From an uncultured Mollicutes bacterium (GTDB lineage: Bacteria; Bacillota_I; Bacilli_A; RFN20; CAG-826): 64,000 nucleotides of DNA. The notes beneath the pieces were generated by a model. That model was not told the origin of the DNA and searched no databases. It worked only from the letters and a program-made list of their open reading frames with translations. This document shows, piece by piece, positions 1 to 9,393 of this stretch. Where the stretch lies: the NCBI GenBank assembly GCA_945935945.1, contig CAMESA010000001.1, forward strand, positions 71,982 through 135,981. Direction: 5' to 3'. The first letter of the stretch is position 1, and the number at the start of each line of letters is the position of its first letter. The position numbers were made by a program, and so were the translations under genes.

Positions 1-1287
1 GATGCTACGCATTATGAGATGATTTTATTAAAGGATGCTGAGAATGTCGTTATTGACAATCCAACTATTAAGGGGGAACGAGCAAGCCATGTTGGTGTTG
101 ATGGCGAATGGGGGCATGGTATAGCGATTTATTCATCAAGAAATGTCATAATTAATAATCCTACCATAACTGAAACTTGGGGCGATGGAATCTACATCGG
201 CTTAAAATATTGGGATACTTATAAATACGACAATTCAAATATTTTAATTAACCACCCTGTTATTATAGATTGTAGTCGTAACGGAATAGCGGTGTGTTCA
301 TCTAAAAATGTTGAAATTGTTTCTCCATACTTTAAAGGAATCAATCGAACAGCTCCAAAATCGGGGATTGACATTGAACCCGAACATGACACCCCAAGCG
401 GTAGATTCTTAGGTGAAGTTAAAGTGACGGGTGTGATGACGTGTATTGATTGCCCTTATCCGTTTGTTTTACACGCTTGGAAACTACATAACAGTGTAGT
501 TAATATTCAAGTTCAAGATATTAATATCAGAAATTGTTTTCAAGGTGTTCATATCAATGGGGGAGATACAAATCTAAAGGGACTTATTAATATTAATCAC
601 ATAACGTGCGACCAAATCTCTTACAACGCACTACTAGTTAAAAACAAACCGGACTCTCTAAAATTAAGTGTTGGTACTATTGAGGTAAGACAACGTAGAC
701 ATCAAGATACTTCAGATAATGGTGAGTATGGTGCTTGTGTATGGATAAACTCAACCGATGATTGCGCTTATCAAAATTTAGGGGATATTTATGTTGAATC
801 ATTTAGATTGGATGATATAGATAATTACGATACAGCTTTACGTGTAGATGGTCGATACAATCAATCAAATATTACTTTCGACAAAATTTACATACCATTG
901 TACAACTCATATAAAAATCCAATTAAAATCTACACTGCTCAAGATATTAAAATTCACAACCTATACCCAGCTCGAGATGTAATTTATGGTACACCAAACG
1001 TTTGGTATTCAACAACATATTGCAAACATATGATTTATAGTCCAAATATGAGGTTAGACCAAATTTTTACCTTAGCAATTAGAAATGATTTGCCTGATGG
1101 TGAATATAAGGTAACTTTCTTGTCGGACAATGCTGGTCAATTTTATCTGCAAATTAATCCCGAGAATGGCTTAACAGGAGTTGGCTATCACAATGTTCAA
1201 ATGTCAGCTAGAGGGTCGAATGTAACTTTCTTAAAACAGAACGATAAGTTGTATATTATTGATAGTAGCAATGTTACAATTAATTAA
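1..1287 (+). CDS. Right-handed beta-helix tailspike-like protein (5' end outside window)
   Basis: The frame is open from base 1 (D-A-T-H-Y-E precedes the first ATG at 19), so the true N-terminus lies outside the window. The visible 422+ residues are made of short repeating rungs rich in Asn, Val and Ile (for example NVIINNPTI and NVEIVSPYF), the pattern of pectate-lyase-fold right-handed beta helices. The last ~80 residues lose this pattern and may form a trimerisation or binding tip. Such proteins are usually phage tailspikes that bind or cleave surface glycans. It precedes a second beta-helix gene and three tail fibres, which supports a receptor-binding role. I cannot assign catalytic residues, so enzymatic activity is unproven. 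Confidence 0.75.
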   Translation, partial: DATHYEMILLKDAENVVIDNPTIKGERASHVGVDGEWGHGIAIYSSRNVIINNPTITETWGDGIYIGLKYWDTYKYDNSNILINHPVIIDCSRNGIAVCSSKNVEIVSPYFKGINRTAPKSGIDIEPEHDTPSGRFLGEVKVTGVMTCIDCPYPFVLHAWKLHNSVVNIQVQDINIRNCFQGVHINGGDTNLKGLININHITCDQISYNALLVKNKPDSLKLSVGTIEVRQRRHQDTSDNGEYGACVWINSTDDCAYQNLGDIYVESFRLDDIDNYDTALRVDGRYNQSNITFDKIYIPLYNSYKNPIKIYTAQDIKIHNLYPARDVIYGTPNVWYSTTYCKHMIYSPNMRLDQIFTLAIRNDLPDGEYKVTFLSDNAGQFYLQINPENGLTGVGYHNVQMSARGSNVTFLKQNDKLYIIDSSNVTIN

Positions 1288-1501
1288 TTACAAAATGATT
1301 ATATTGATAAAATTTTATTTTTAGCAACAATTTAGTTATAAATAAGATGTCCATAATGTGGTGGGTGGCAATAACTACTCAATTCAATAATACTGTGCTT
1401 AATACGCAGAAATAAAAATACATAAGTTAAAGTTGGAGTTGCTTCATTATAATCTTTAAGAGATAATTGTATAATAATTCAAAAACAACCAAAACAAATA
1501 T

Positions 1502-1534
1502 AAAGGCGATAGTCAACTCGATTATCGCTTTTAT
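1502..1534 (+). terminator. Rho-independent terminator after first tailspike gene
   Basis: A 10-bp stem with one G-U pair (arms 1502-1511 and 1523-1532) has an 11-nt loop and ends in a TTTT tract. It lies in the 288-base gap between the two beta-helix genes. The rest of the gap (1288-1500) is AT-rich; it contains TATAAT-like hexamers near 1448 and 1470 but no matching -35, so I do not call a promoter. Confidence 0.7.
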
Positions 1535-1575
1535 TATATCAACACATTATATAAAATTATTAAGGAGGTGCAGCA

Positions 1576-3258
1576 ATGGCTTCTATAATTAACGTAAAGG
1601 ACTATGAAGATCATGTTGTTAATCTCAATAACTTCCTAGTCTGGGATGAGGCTTTTAAAATGGCATTTGACACTCTTGAAGAGGGAGATACGTTTTTTAT
1701 TCCAGAGGGAACTTACTATATTAAGCTTCGTTCAATACTAGAAAACAAAAGTAATATCACCATTGACTGCAAAGGAAGGATCAAGCCAGTGGACGGTGAA
1801 GTTGCCCACATTGGAACATTAATGTTCAACAATTTAAACAATGTGGTAATCAATAATTTAACAATGAATGGTAATAGAGAAAACTTACCTCAAAGTGATA
1901 CGTTAGGTTTACAATCGTTAATTGAAATCAATGATAGTGAGAATGTAACGTTTAACAATTTACACATCTTCAATACTATGGAAAGTGGGTTGAACTCAAA
2001 TGGGAATGTCAACAACATTGTATTCAATAACCCACGATTTGAAAACATTGGTGAACACGCTACATACTTTGGTGGCACAAACACGAGAAATGTTCACTTT
2101 AATAACTTATACTGTAAAGACATTGGTATGTCAGATATTAGCCAAGATCGTCATGTAGCAGTTGTTAAGTTACGCAATAAACAAGAAGGGGATGTTAAAC
2201 ATAGAGACATCTATATTAACAATTTCACATTCATCTCAACAACATCAAATTCAACACATGATAGACAATTAATCCAAGCATTTGATACTGAAACTGTCTA
2301 TGTTACAACTGGGACTATTAAAGGCGAAGATACTTCCATCTTTGGTGGAAATACTGCTATTGAAGAAATGATTATTAATAATGTCCGTTTTGATGGTCGT
2401 AGAGTATGTTATAACTTCAATGCGAAAACTGGTTATAACACACCTACCGATATTGTTAATCATGGTGCTAAAGAAATTATTATCATCAACTCAAATATCA
2501 AAGGTGCTACTGACTATTTAACAGATGTCATGGTGTACTCTCACTGTAAAATTAACTTCAAAAACAAGCAGTTCAAGGATTCAATGGCTACTGGTGTTGG
2601 TCGTACTTGTCGATTTGAGTATTGCGAGTTAAATGTTGGTGAAGGTCGAATCTCTATTAATAAAGAAACAGATTGTAATGTTGAGTTTAGTAATGTTGAC
2701 TTTATTGGCTATCAAGAGAATAGAATTCAACCTTTAGTAACTAATACTGGTTTACAAGAGGATAACTCAATTATCTTTAGTGAGGTAAATGTTAAAACTC
2801 CTTTATCAGTGTTAATTACAACAGAGAAAGATGTTGATATGGCAATTTGGAATTCTCACATTAATGCAGGTATTAAGTCGGCAAATGCGAAATACAAAAA
2901 CCTAAGTATTGAAAACACGAAGATGAAAGAGTGTAGATTATCTTTATATGCTCAATTCGAAAACTTAGAAGTTGAAGGATTATGCGATATGGATGGTGTG
3001 AGAAAAGACGAGAGTACCCACTCGGCTACAATTGGAGCAGGTCAAGAGTCTACTACATATTCTTTGGCATACAAGCGTATCGATGTAGTGAAGCCATCTG
3101 ATTTAACGATCACCAATGATAGAAATGTTGAGTTTGAGTCATCTATTTCTGAAAATATCGTTACTTTAACATTAACAGAAGTGCAAGACGTTGATGTTAA
3201 TTTTACAATTAAATATAAATATACACAAGAAAGAGAAGTTGCTATACCTCTTTTATAA
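1576..3258 (+). CDS. Right-handed beta-helix tailspike / pectate-lyase-fold protein
   Basis: This 560-residue protein starts at an ATG with a strong AAGGAGGTG site 5' of it. The N-terminal ~60 residues (GDTFFIPEGTYYI) match the usual entry segment of phage tailspike beta helices. Repeated rungs follow (NNVVINNLTM, ENVTFNNLHI, NIVFNNPRF) to about residue 450. The C-terminal ~90 residues have a different, beta-rich composition. A surface glycan-binding or depolymerising role is likely from the fold and from the neighbouring tail fibre and lysis genes. It differs in sequence from the preceding beta-helix protein, so they may target different glycans. Catalytic residues cannot be assigned by eye. 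Confidence 0.75.
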   Translation: MASIINVKDYEDHVVNLNNFLVWDEAFKMAFDTLEEGDTFFIPEGTYYIKLRSILENKSNITIDCKGRIKPVDGEVAHIGTLMFNNLNNVVINNLTMNGNRENLPQSDTLGLQSLIEINDSENVTFNNLHIFNTMESGLNSNGNVNNIVFNNPRFENIGEHATYFGGTNTRNVHFNNLYCKDIGMSDISQDRHVAVVKLRNKQEGDVKHRDIYINNFTFISTTSNSTHDRQLIQAFDTETVYVTTGTIKGEDTSIFGGNTAIEEMIINNVRFDGRRVCYNFNAKTGYNTPTDIVNHGAKEIIIINSNIKGATDYLTDVMVYSHCKINFKNKQFKDSMATGVGRTCRFEYCELNVGEGRISINKETDCNVEFSNVDFIGYQENRIQPLVTNTGLQEDNSIIFSEVNVKTPLSVLITTEKDVDMAIWNSHINAGIKSANAKYKNLSIENTKMKECRLSLYAQFENLEVEGLCDMDGVRKDESTHSATIGAGQESTTYSLAYKRIDVVKPSDLTITNDRNVEFESSISENIVTLTLTEVQDVDVNFTIKYKYTQEREVAIPLL

Positions 3259-3278
3259 ATTAAAAAGGAAGTGAAAAT

Positions 3279-3569
3279 ATGAGAGCTTATAGTGCAAGAC
3301 ACATTACACGATTAGCTAGTTACAATGGTACACCAAACATTGATGAAGACTTAATGAATTTAATCAATTTTGACCCTGATTTTACAAATCCACGAATTTT
3401 TAAACTACAAATCATGGTTGATGCTCCATGTGATGTTTTAATTAATGGTAATTCTGAGGTAAGAATTAGTGAAAAATATGGATTAATTATTGAGTATACT
3501 GATTTAATGATTGATTCATTTGTATTTAAAACAGGTGGTGTAAATGTTTACGCCGTCGTTGGTTATTAA
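3279..3569 (+). CDS. Small virion-associated protein of unknown function
   Basis: A 96-residue protein with a good ribosome site (AAAAAGGAAGTGAAAAT before ATG). The C-terminal half is beta-rich (DVLINGNSEVRISEKYG, FVFKTGGVNVYAVVGY) and resembles small decoration or baseplate-accessory proteins placed between tail genes in Firmicutes phages. There are no Cys clusters, membrane segments or enzymatic motifs. It lies 20 bases after the tailspike and 20 bases before the first fibre gene, so it is almost certainly co-transcribed with them. A structural or fibre-attachment role is inferred from position only. Confidence 0.6.
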   Translation: MRAYSARHITRLASYNGTPNIDEDLMNLINFDPDFTNPRIFKLQIMVDAPCDVLINGNSEVRISEKYGLIIEYTDLMIDSFVFKTGGVNVYAVVGY

Positions 3570-3589
3570 TTAAAAAGGAGGTAAAATTT

Positions 3590-5632
3590 ATGGGTGGGTT
3601 CTTTCCTATTAATCCCGGAGGTGGGGTAGGTGGTGGTCAAAATCCTGATACCGCCTTTGTCGGAGTTCAATTAAATGGTGACAACTTAGTTTTTACAAGA
3701 GGGAATGGACAAACTACAAATGTTCCTTTAAGTGTCATTACAAACGGTCTTGTCGAAGATGTTGAACTAAATGCAAATGGAACAGATTTAACAATTATTA
3801 AAAAAGATGGCTCTACTAAAACTGTTAACCTCACTCCTTTATTGGGTGTAAGAGAGTTTAGTTATGATAATAATACAAGAGTGATTACCGTTATAGACCA
3901 GAATGGTAATCGAGTGGAGGTTGATTTAAGTAAGTTTGCTAGATTGGACGAAGACAATATATTTAGTGGAGATTCTAATATATTTAAAGAATTAAGTTTA
4001 GGTTTACCTAATAAAACAAATTATATAATCCCAAGTGGAACTTATGGACCAGCAGTAACTCAAATTAAAACTGGTAACAGAGCAATAACCTCACACACTG
4101 TAGCTACATCCAATGGTTATGTTAAAAATTTGGTTGCTAGAGTTGATAATGTAACACTAGGAGAAAAAATTAATGTAAATATTTGGGAAGTAACTAAAGG
4201 ACAAGATAGAAGTCAAGATGTTCCTAAATTATTACACTCTAATCTTGAGGTAGAAGTTATAAGTTCTACTGGATATTTTGCGACTGGATTTGCCATTAAG
4301 TGTCCTATAAATAAGAAGTATAATAAAGAAACTTATTTTATTTATCAAATACTACAACCAGCAAAATTATTTAGAGCAACAAATATAAATCCAACTAGCG
4401 ATGATTATATAAGAATAGAAGAAAATGTTGATGTAACTACAGCAGCTATAATACTTTCAAGAAATGATTTAGTTGGTGTTTATCTTTTAGAACTTGGAGA
4501 TGTTAATATAGGAGATTTGTTAGACAACAACAATGGAACAGTAACATCTGTAAATGGTCAAGCACCAAATGATTTAGGGGCAGTAACTGTTGACGCAGAA
4601 CATATAAACTATGATAACACAACTTCTCAATTAAATTCGACAGATGTTCAAGGTGCTATTGATGAGGTTAATGGTAAAGTAAACAATGCTTATATTGATG
4701 CAAATTTTGATGATGTAAGTGGAGAGTTGACATTAACTAAAGCAAATGGACAAGATGATGTTTTAGACTTATCAAGCTTATTATTTGATGTGACATTTGA
4801 TGATACAAGCAACACTCTAAATAAAGTTCAGAATGGTGTTACTACACCAGTTATTGACCACGTTGTTACAGAGTGGGATGATTTAGAGTTTGTGTCTAAA
4901 ACAAAAGGTGACATTAGAAACATTTTTAATAAACACACACAAATAGTAAAAGACAGATATTACACTCCAGTTTCAGGAGGAGGTTATCAAATTCATAGTA
5001 ATACAAACTGGGATTTAGCATATATGCCAGTTGTGCCAGGACAAGAAATTACATTAATAAAAAATACACATGATAGTCAAAATTATGGTGTATTTGATGC
5101 ACAGCTTACACATTACCAACATATTAGTAACAGTGGTCAATTAGTAAATGGTATGCGTGTATATCGTATGACTATCGACGCTACATTACCTCAAGGAAAT
5201 ACATATTATTTACTAATAAATATGTATAAAATTGGTAATAATTCAGTAGACCCAAATAAAGTAATGGTGTTTAATGGGAATATAATAGATGATGACTTGC
5301 CAAAAGAATATATCCCTTATGCTACACATGGTAGTATTTATATTGATGGTAATGAAGTTGTTCATACATTTAACCCAGCTGGTAGTACATTAGTTTCACA
5401 AAATACACAGGATGCTATTATTGAACTAGATAGAAAAATTACAACAACTAATGAATCTTCTATTAAAACAATAAATAGCCAAACACCAGACACACAAGGA
5501 AATATTGACCTAGAATTAGAAAATGCACAGGATGTTATTAACTTTAAGGTTGGCGCTCAAACCATTAATACAATAACTTATGCAACTCAACCAGAGGTCG
5601 ACGCAATAAAAAATAATATAATAGTATTTTAA
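3590..5632 (+). CDS. Mosaic tail fibre / receptor-binding protein 1
   Basis: A 680-residue protein starting MGGFFPINPGGG, after an AAAAAGGAGG site. It appears modular: a Gly-rich head (1-20), two beta repeats (residues ~20-110), a sandwich-like domain (~140-300) also seen in the third fibre, a linker with the VNGQ-P-N-x-G-x-VTV repeat (~320), an NLFN/VPG-type carbohydrate-binding-like domain (~430-590) also seen in the second fibre, and a C-terminal repeat plus attachment tail (VGAQTINTITYATQPEV). The VNGQTP-x-GNV repeats are common in phage fibres. Its place in a run of three related fibre genes supports a receptor-binding or baseplate role. The exact ligand is unknown. Confidence 0.7.
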   Translation: MGGFFPINPGGGVGGGQNPDTAFVGVQLNGDNLVFTRGNGQTTNVPLSVITNGLVEDVELNANGTDLTIIKKDGSTKTVNLTPLLGVREFSYDNNTRVITVIDQNGNRVEVDLSKFARLDEDNIFSGDSNIFKELSLGLPNKTNYIIPSGTYGPAVTQIKTGNRAITSHTVATSNGYVKNLVARVDNVTLGEKINVNIWEVTKGQDRSQDVPKLLHSNLEVEVISSTGYFATGFAIKCPINKKYNKETYFIYQILQPAKLFRATNINPTSDDYIRIEENVDVTTAAIILSRNDLVGVYLLELGDVNIGDLLDNNNGTVTSVNGQAPNDLGAVTVDAEHINYDNTTSQLNSTDVQGAIDEVNGKVNNAYIDANFDDVSGELTLTKANGQDDVLDLSSLLFDVTFDDTSNTLNKVQNGVTTPVIDHVVTEWDDLEFVSKTKGDIRNIFNKHTQIVKDRYYTPVSGGGYQIHSNTNWDLAYMPVVPGQEITLIKNTHDSQNYGVFDAQLTHYQHISNSGQLVNGMRVYRMTIDATLPQGNTYYLLINMYKIGNNSVDPNKVMVFNGNIIDDDLPKEYIPYATHGSIYIDGNEVVHTFNPAGSTLVSQNTQDAIIELDRKITTTNESSIKTINSQTPDTQGNIDLELENAQDVINFKVGAQTINTITYATQPEVDAIKNNIIVF

Positions 5633-5646
5633 AAGGAGGTAATTGT

Positions 5647-7026
5647 ATGTCTAAGATTGTTAAATTACCTCATTTGCAAGAGGTAGTACAAGATTTAGTA
5701 AATAAAATAAAGATTAAGTTTAATCAAATGGTTGTTTCGGTTGAATTTAACCCAGATACAGATATTGTCACTGTTACCAAAGATGGGGGAGCTACAACTG
5801 AATTCTCCCTAGAAAAGTTTGTCGATGAATGGGGAGATTTAGACTGTGTAACAGAGTATCCTTATGTCAATCTGTTTAATTATACCGAAAGAGTAGATGA
5901 CAAAAAATATCAACCAGATGGTAGCACTGTAGTAGATACTGGTACTAGTTCTGTGATTATTGAAGTACTTGGCGGAAATCAATATTCTATCTTCCGTCAA
6001 CATAATGACAATCATAATATTGTATTTTATGACGCAGCAGACCGATTTGTAGATGCTGACACAGTGCAAGCTCCCGCTGGTGGTGGTTGGCACAAAAAAG
6101 TGGTAAACGCACCAGCAAACGCAACTAAAATGGCTGTTAACTTTAGAAAAGACGGACCAAACTCCCCTAATATAATGGTTATCAAGGAAGATGTTATCAA
6201 CAATGTCACTACACACATTCCCTATTTAGATGGTGGTAGAATTTCAATTGGAGATTGTGTATCTCTATCATTTAACAATGATGGAACAACACTAGCTTCA
6301 ACAACCCATGCCTCTGCTATTAAGGAATTAGATAGTAAGATTACTACTCTAGCTGGTGGAACAGTAACAAGCGTTAATGGTGAAAGACCGGACAATCAAG
6401 GTAATGTTCAGATTGAAATTGGGCATATTTCAACATTGCAAGATGTACTTAATGGAAAAGTTAATACAGCTGATCTAACAAAACTTGGTGGTGTTCAGCA
6501 CGCAGAGAAAATTCCTCAGTTGGATGACCAAGGTAAGTTACATCTTTCAATGCTTCCAGACATCTCAATTAACAAGGTTCATTCAGTTACTAATCGACAA
6601 GAGGCATCAACATTAATCCAAAATGGAACCGCAGCTGTTGGGGATATTTTTATTGTTGAGGATGAAGGTAATGCCGTTTATATGTATGTTAATGACCAAG
6701 GTGCAGATTTTACTGACAAGTGTGTTGAATTAACTATGGCGAATGGGACAGTAAAAAAAGTAAACGGAATTACAGCAGACCCAACAGGAAATGTTACTGT
6801 TACTGCAAATGATATTACTTTAGCAAATGGACAATCAACAGTTGAAATTGAATTAGGGAAGAAACTTAAAACAATTAACAACCAACCAGCAATCAATGGT
6901 AACATTGACTTAGGAGTAGGTACTACCAATACCGACATTGAACTAAAAGTTGGTAATCATGTGTATGGTTCTGTGCCTTACATTACCACTCAGCAAGTTA
7001 ATGACATTATAAACTTATTTGTTTAA
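5647..7026 (+). CDS. Mosaic tail fibre / receptor-binding protein 2
   Basis: A 459-residue paralogue of the flanking fibres, with an AAAAGGAGGTAATTGT leader. The N-terminal helix (LVNKIKIKFNQM) resembles that of fibre 3. Next come a short beta repeat (NPDTDIVTVTKDGG) and a domain beginning DEWGDLDCVTEYPYVNLFN that parallels DEWDDLEF-type sequence in fibre 1, typical of carbohydrate-binding modules in Firmicutes phage fibres. Two or three VNG-x-x-P-x-x-xGNV repeats follow. The C-terminal tail (IELKVGNHVYGSVPYITTQQVNDI) matches the tail of fibre 1, so both may plug into the same partner. Function is inferred from repeats and position. Confidence 0.7.
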   Translation: MSKIVKLPHLQEVVQDLVNKIKIKFNQMVVSVEFNPDTDIVTVTKDGGATTEFSLEKFVDEWGDLDCVTEYPYVNLFNYTERVDDKKYQPDGSTVVDTGTSSVIIEVLGGNQYSIFRQHNDNHNIVFYDAADRFVDADTVQAPAGGGWHKKVVNAPANATKMAVNFRKDGPNSPNIMVIKEDVINNVTTHIPYLDGGRISIGDCVSLSFNNDGTTLASTTHASAIKELDSKITTLAGGTVTSVNGERPDNQGNVQIEIGHISTLQDVLNGKVNTADLTKLGGVQHAEKIPQLDDQGKLHLSMLPDISINKVHSVTNRQEASTLIQNGTAAVGDIFIVEDEGNAVYMYVNDQGADFTDKCVELTMANGTVKKVNGITADPTGNVTVTANDITLANGQSTVEIELGKKLKTINNQPAINGNIDLGVGTTNTDIELKVGNHVYGSVPYITTQQVNDIINLFV

Positions 7027-7043
7027 AAACAAGAGGTGAAAAA

Positions 7044-8729
7044 ATGAATGTAGTAAATTATGAAAAATTAAAAGAAATTCTACGAGAATTGTGGAATAGA
7101 ATAAAAGACCAATTCATAAAAAGTGCTAGTTTGGATGGCAACACATTGAAAATAGAAAAAGAAAATGGCAGTACTATTGATGTTAATTTAAAACCAATTT
7201 TAAAAGCCAATAATATCGATTATGATGACGCAAACACAAATCTTGGTTTAGACGATGTTCAAGATGTGTTAGAATTTTTAGAAAAAGATAAAGCATCATT
7301 AAGCAAAAATAACGTATTCGTGGGGACAAATACGTTTAGTAATGTTAAATTGCTTGGGAAAAATACATTTGTTGAAACTGATGGATATTGGCAAACTGGA
7401 TTTCATCCAACAGATAGATATTGTGGGTATAGAAGTGTATCAACTCATAGCGATGGAGCTTTAACTCCGAAATATGTATCAGCAATAAGAATTGATGTTG
7501 ATGAGGGTTTAGATGTTGGAGATACTGTTGGTGGAGTTCATATTGTGGAAGTAGAAAAAAAGACAAGTAAATCAACCGACATAGTTGGAGATAAAATCAC
7601 AGAGGGTGGCTCATTTATTGTTGAAAAAGACTCTAGGGGACAAAAGGTAATTTATGTTCCAGTAGAAAAAGAATATACAAAAGATACTTATTTCCTAATT
7701 GGGCAAGCTGGTCTATCACAAATGGCTCAAACATGCTACCTAAATGTTCCTGATGATGATTCTATAAATAGATTAATGTTTAATGATTTACCAGCAACGG
7801 GACAACCGCTTAATCATAGTTATGGTATTAACTGGGTAATTAGACATGCCTTGACAAATGATACTATTGATGTTAGAGAAGAATTAAAATCGTTAAATAA
7901 TAAAATTACCAATGCTGGTAGTGGAACTGTAACGTCTGTTAATGGACAAGCTCCAAATGACCAGGGTGAAGTTACTGTTGGAATTACCAACATTCAAGGA
8001 TTGCAGGATGCATTAGACAATAAAGTTAATACAACAGAAGTTGGTAATAGTGCAAACCTAATTCCTCGACTTGATAATGGCAAATTGGTAGACTCTATTA
8101 TTCCAGAGTTGGCTATTACTAGAATTGTTGATGCCACCAACCAAGCGGACGCATTAGCAAAAGTTAATAGTGGTGATATTCAAGTCGGAGATTCTGTACG
8201 ATTAACTAGTGAACAAAACAAGGTTTATCAATACACTGGAGGTACAGCTGGTATTTTTACCGATAGATTTATCGAAATATCTCAAGGTGATGCAACAGTA
8301 AGAACAGTTAATAATCAAACACCAACACTTGATGGAAATATAACTATTAATGCAAGACAAATTAACGGAACATACAATAATCGTGCAGGAACCATTCAAA
8401 ACCATTTGGATACTATTAAAAGTAACTTAGATAATCACTCAACTAGAATTGCAACATTGGAGCGAAAACATCCAACTTACAATGTTGGTGATATAGTACC
8501 TACATTTAAAAATAGTAACAATGGCTATATTATCGACGGATGTGAATTTATGTACTGTGGAACTCAACATCTTCTAACTAGAGCAAATTATCCTGAGTTT
8601 GCTACCACACTGGGAATTCCATCTGGAACAAGCGCATTTAACACACCTGTAATAGCAGATGAGGTAATTCGATTTGATATTAGTAGACAGGTTACAAAAC
8701 GCTACTATGTTTGTATTAAAAATAACTAA
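7044..8729 (+). CDS. Mosaic tail fibre 3 with tail-collar-like C-terminus
   Basis: A 561-residue protein. It begins with a helix (LKEILRELWNRIKDQF) like fibre 2 and a short beta repeat, then has a domain (~110-260) paralogous to the sandwich domain of fibre 1 (shared YNKETYF/YTKDTYF motif). Repeats TVTSVNGQAPNDQGEVTV and TVRTVNNQTP follow. The last ~90 residues (DGCEFMYCGTQHLLTRANYPEFATTLG, then FNTPVIADEVIRF) resemble the phage tail-collar / fibre-tip family, whose usual pattern is a Cys-Asp-Gly strand, RxxYxxLF and FNxPDxRGRF. It is the last gene before a double terminator. It is probably the receptor-binding tip. Confidence 0.72.
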   Translation: MNVVNYEKLKEILRELWNRIKDQFIKSASLDGNTLKIEKENGSTIDVNLKPILKANNIDYDDANTNLGLDDVQDVLEFLEKDKASLSKNNVFVGTNTFSNVKLLGKNTFVETDGYWQTGFHPTDRYCGYRSVSTHSDGALTPKYVSAIRIDVDEGLDVGDTVGGVHIVEVEKKTSKSTDIVGDKITEGGSFIVEKDSRGQKVIYVPVEKEYTKDTYFLIGQAGLSQMAQTCYLNVPDDDSINRLMFNDLPATGQPLNHSYGINWVIRHALTNDTIDVREELKSLNNKITNAGSGTVTSVNGQAPNDQGEVTVGITNIQGLQDALDNKVNTTEVGNSANLIPRLDNGKLVDSIIPELAITRIVDATNQADALAKVNSGDIQVGDSVRLTSEQNKVYQYTGGTAGIFTDRFIEISQGDATVRTVNNQTPTLDGNITINARQINGTYNNRAGTIQNHLDTIKSNLDNHSTRIATLERKHPTYNVGDIVPTFKNSNNGYIIDGCEFMYCGTQHLLTRANYPEFATTLGIPSGTSAFNTPVIADEVIRFDISRQVTKRYYVCIKNN

Positions 8730-8732
8730 TTT

Positions 8733-8793
8733 AAGAGTGTTTTAATAACACTCTTTATAATCATAGGATTACTCAAATTGAGTAGTCCTTTTT
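8733..8793 (+). terminator. Two tandem hairpins ending the tail-fibre operon
   Basis: The first hairpin has a perfect 9-bp stem (8733-8741 with 8747-8755). The second has a 10-bp stem with one wobble (8765-8774 with 8780-8789) followed by TTTTT. The second is a textbook intrinsic terminator; the first may back it up or protect the 3' end. The lysis genes start immediately after. Confidence 0.8.
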
Positions 8794-8818
8794 ACATTTA
8801 AAAGGGGATGATTTATAG

Positions 8819-9106
8819 ATGGCTGAATTATCAAGCTTGATTGAATCTTTGGGGTTTCCGATTGCTTGCGTTTTTGGGTTGGCTTGGTATGTCAACAAGA
8901 TACATAAGGAAACTACGGACATGCAGGTGAAGCAAATGGAATCTAGCGAAAAAACGATCCGAGAAGCACAAGAGTCAAATAAGTTGTTAATGATGGCAAA
9001 TAAGGAGTTGCTTGAAACAAATCGCACTCTTGTTGAAGGAATAAGCGTAAAAGTTGACATCATTGAAAATAGCATCTTAGAACTTAAAAGAAATTCAGAA
9101 AAATAA
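8819..9106 (+). CDS. BhlA/UviB-like holin or lysis accessory membrane protein
   Basis: A 95-residue protein with one N-terminal membrane segment (residues ~8-28, GFPIACVFGLAWYV) followed by a charged coiled coil (~30-90). This is the layout of BhlA/UviB and YvrJ-like small phage proteins, which act as holins or bacteriocin-release factors. It follows the fibre terminator and precedes a Hol44-like holin and the amidase, which places it in the lysis cassette. It probably helps endolysin reach the wall. Assignment rests on topology and position; I see no invariant motif. Confidence 0.6.
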   Translation: MAELSSLIESLGFPIACVFGLAWYVNKIHKETTDMQVKQMESSEKTIREAQESNKLLMMANKELLETNRTLVEGISVKVDIIENSILELKRNSEK

Positions 9107-9125
9107 TAAAGGGGTTGTGAAAAGT

Positions 9126-9389
9126 ATGGATTTAACATTTCTAAGTGAGTTTTGCATTCCTGTGATTGTAGGGATTTGTGTTTGTGTGGGATATGTAATT
9201 AAGACTAGCATTCCTGGAATTCCTAATCGCTTCATTCCATTAATTATGGCAGTATTGGGGTTATCATTAAACATTTGGATTTCACAAGGGATGGATGCAA
9301 ATATTGTCTTAGCAGGTTTATTCAGTGGATTAAGTTCAACTGGATTACATCAATTATTTAAATCTTTAATTATCAAAGAGGGGGAATAA
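9126..9389 (+). CDS. Phage holin (Hol44-like, holin superfamily V)
   Basis: An 87-residue protein with two or three hydrophobic segments (VIVGICVCVGYVI, FIPLIMAVLGLSLNIWI, NIVLAGLFSGLSSTGLHQL). The ASTGLHQ-like ending and the pattern of a PNRFIPLI turn before the second helix are typical of Hol44-type holins. I chose ATG 9126 over the upstream GTG at 9117 because the GGGG ribosome site (9111-9114) is only two bases from the GTG but well spaced for the ATG. It sits five bases before the amidase, so holin and lysin are co-expressed for lysis. Confidence 0.75.
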   Translation: MDLTFLSEFCIPVIVGICVCVGYVIKTSIPGIPNRFIPLIMAVLGLSLNIWISQGMDANIVLAGLFSGLSSTGLHQLFKSLIIKEGE

Positions 9390-9393
9390 TAAT

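Noticed and set aside
1445..1480. Possible plus-strand promoter in the gap before the second tailspike
   Set aside because: TATAAT-like hexamers are present but no -35 lies at 16-18 bases. In AT-rich sequence this is expected by chance.
5839..6218. Two minus-strand open frames inside tail fibre 2
   Set aside because: They are antisense to a well-supported fibre gene, lack ribosome sites and read as Val/Phe/Ser-rich shadow sequence.
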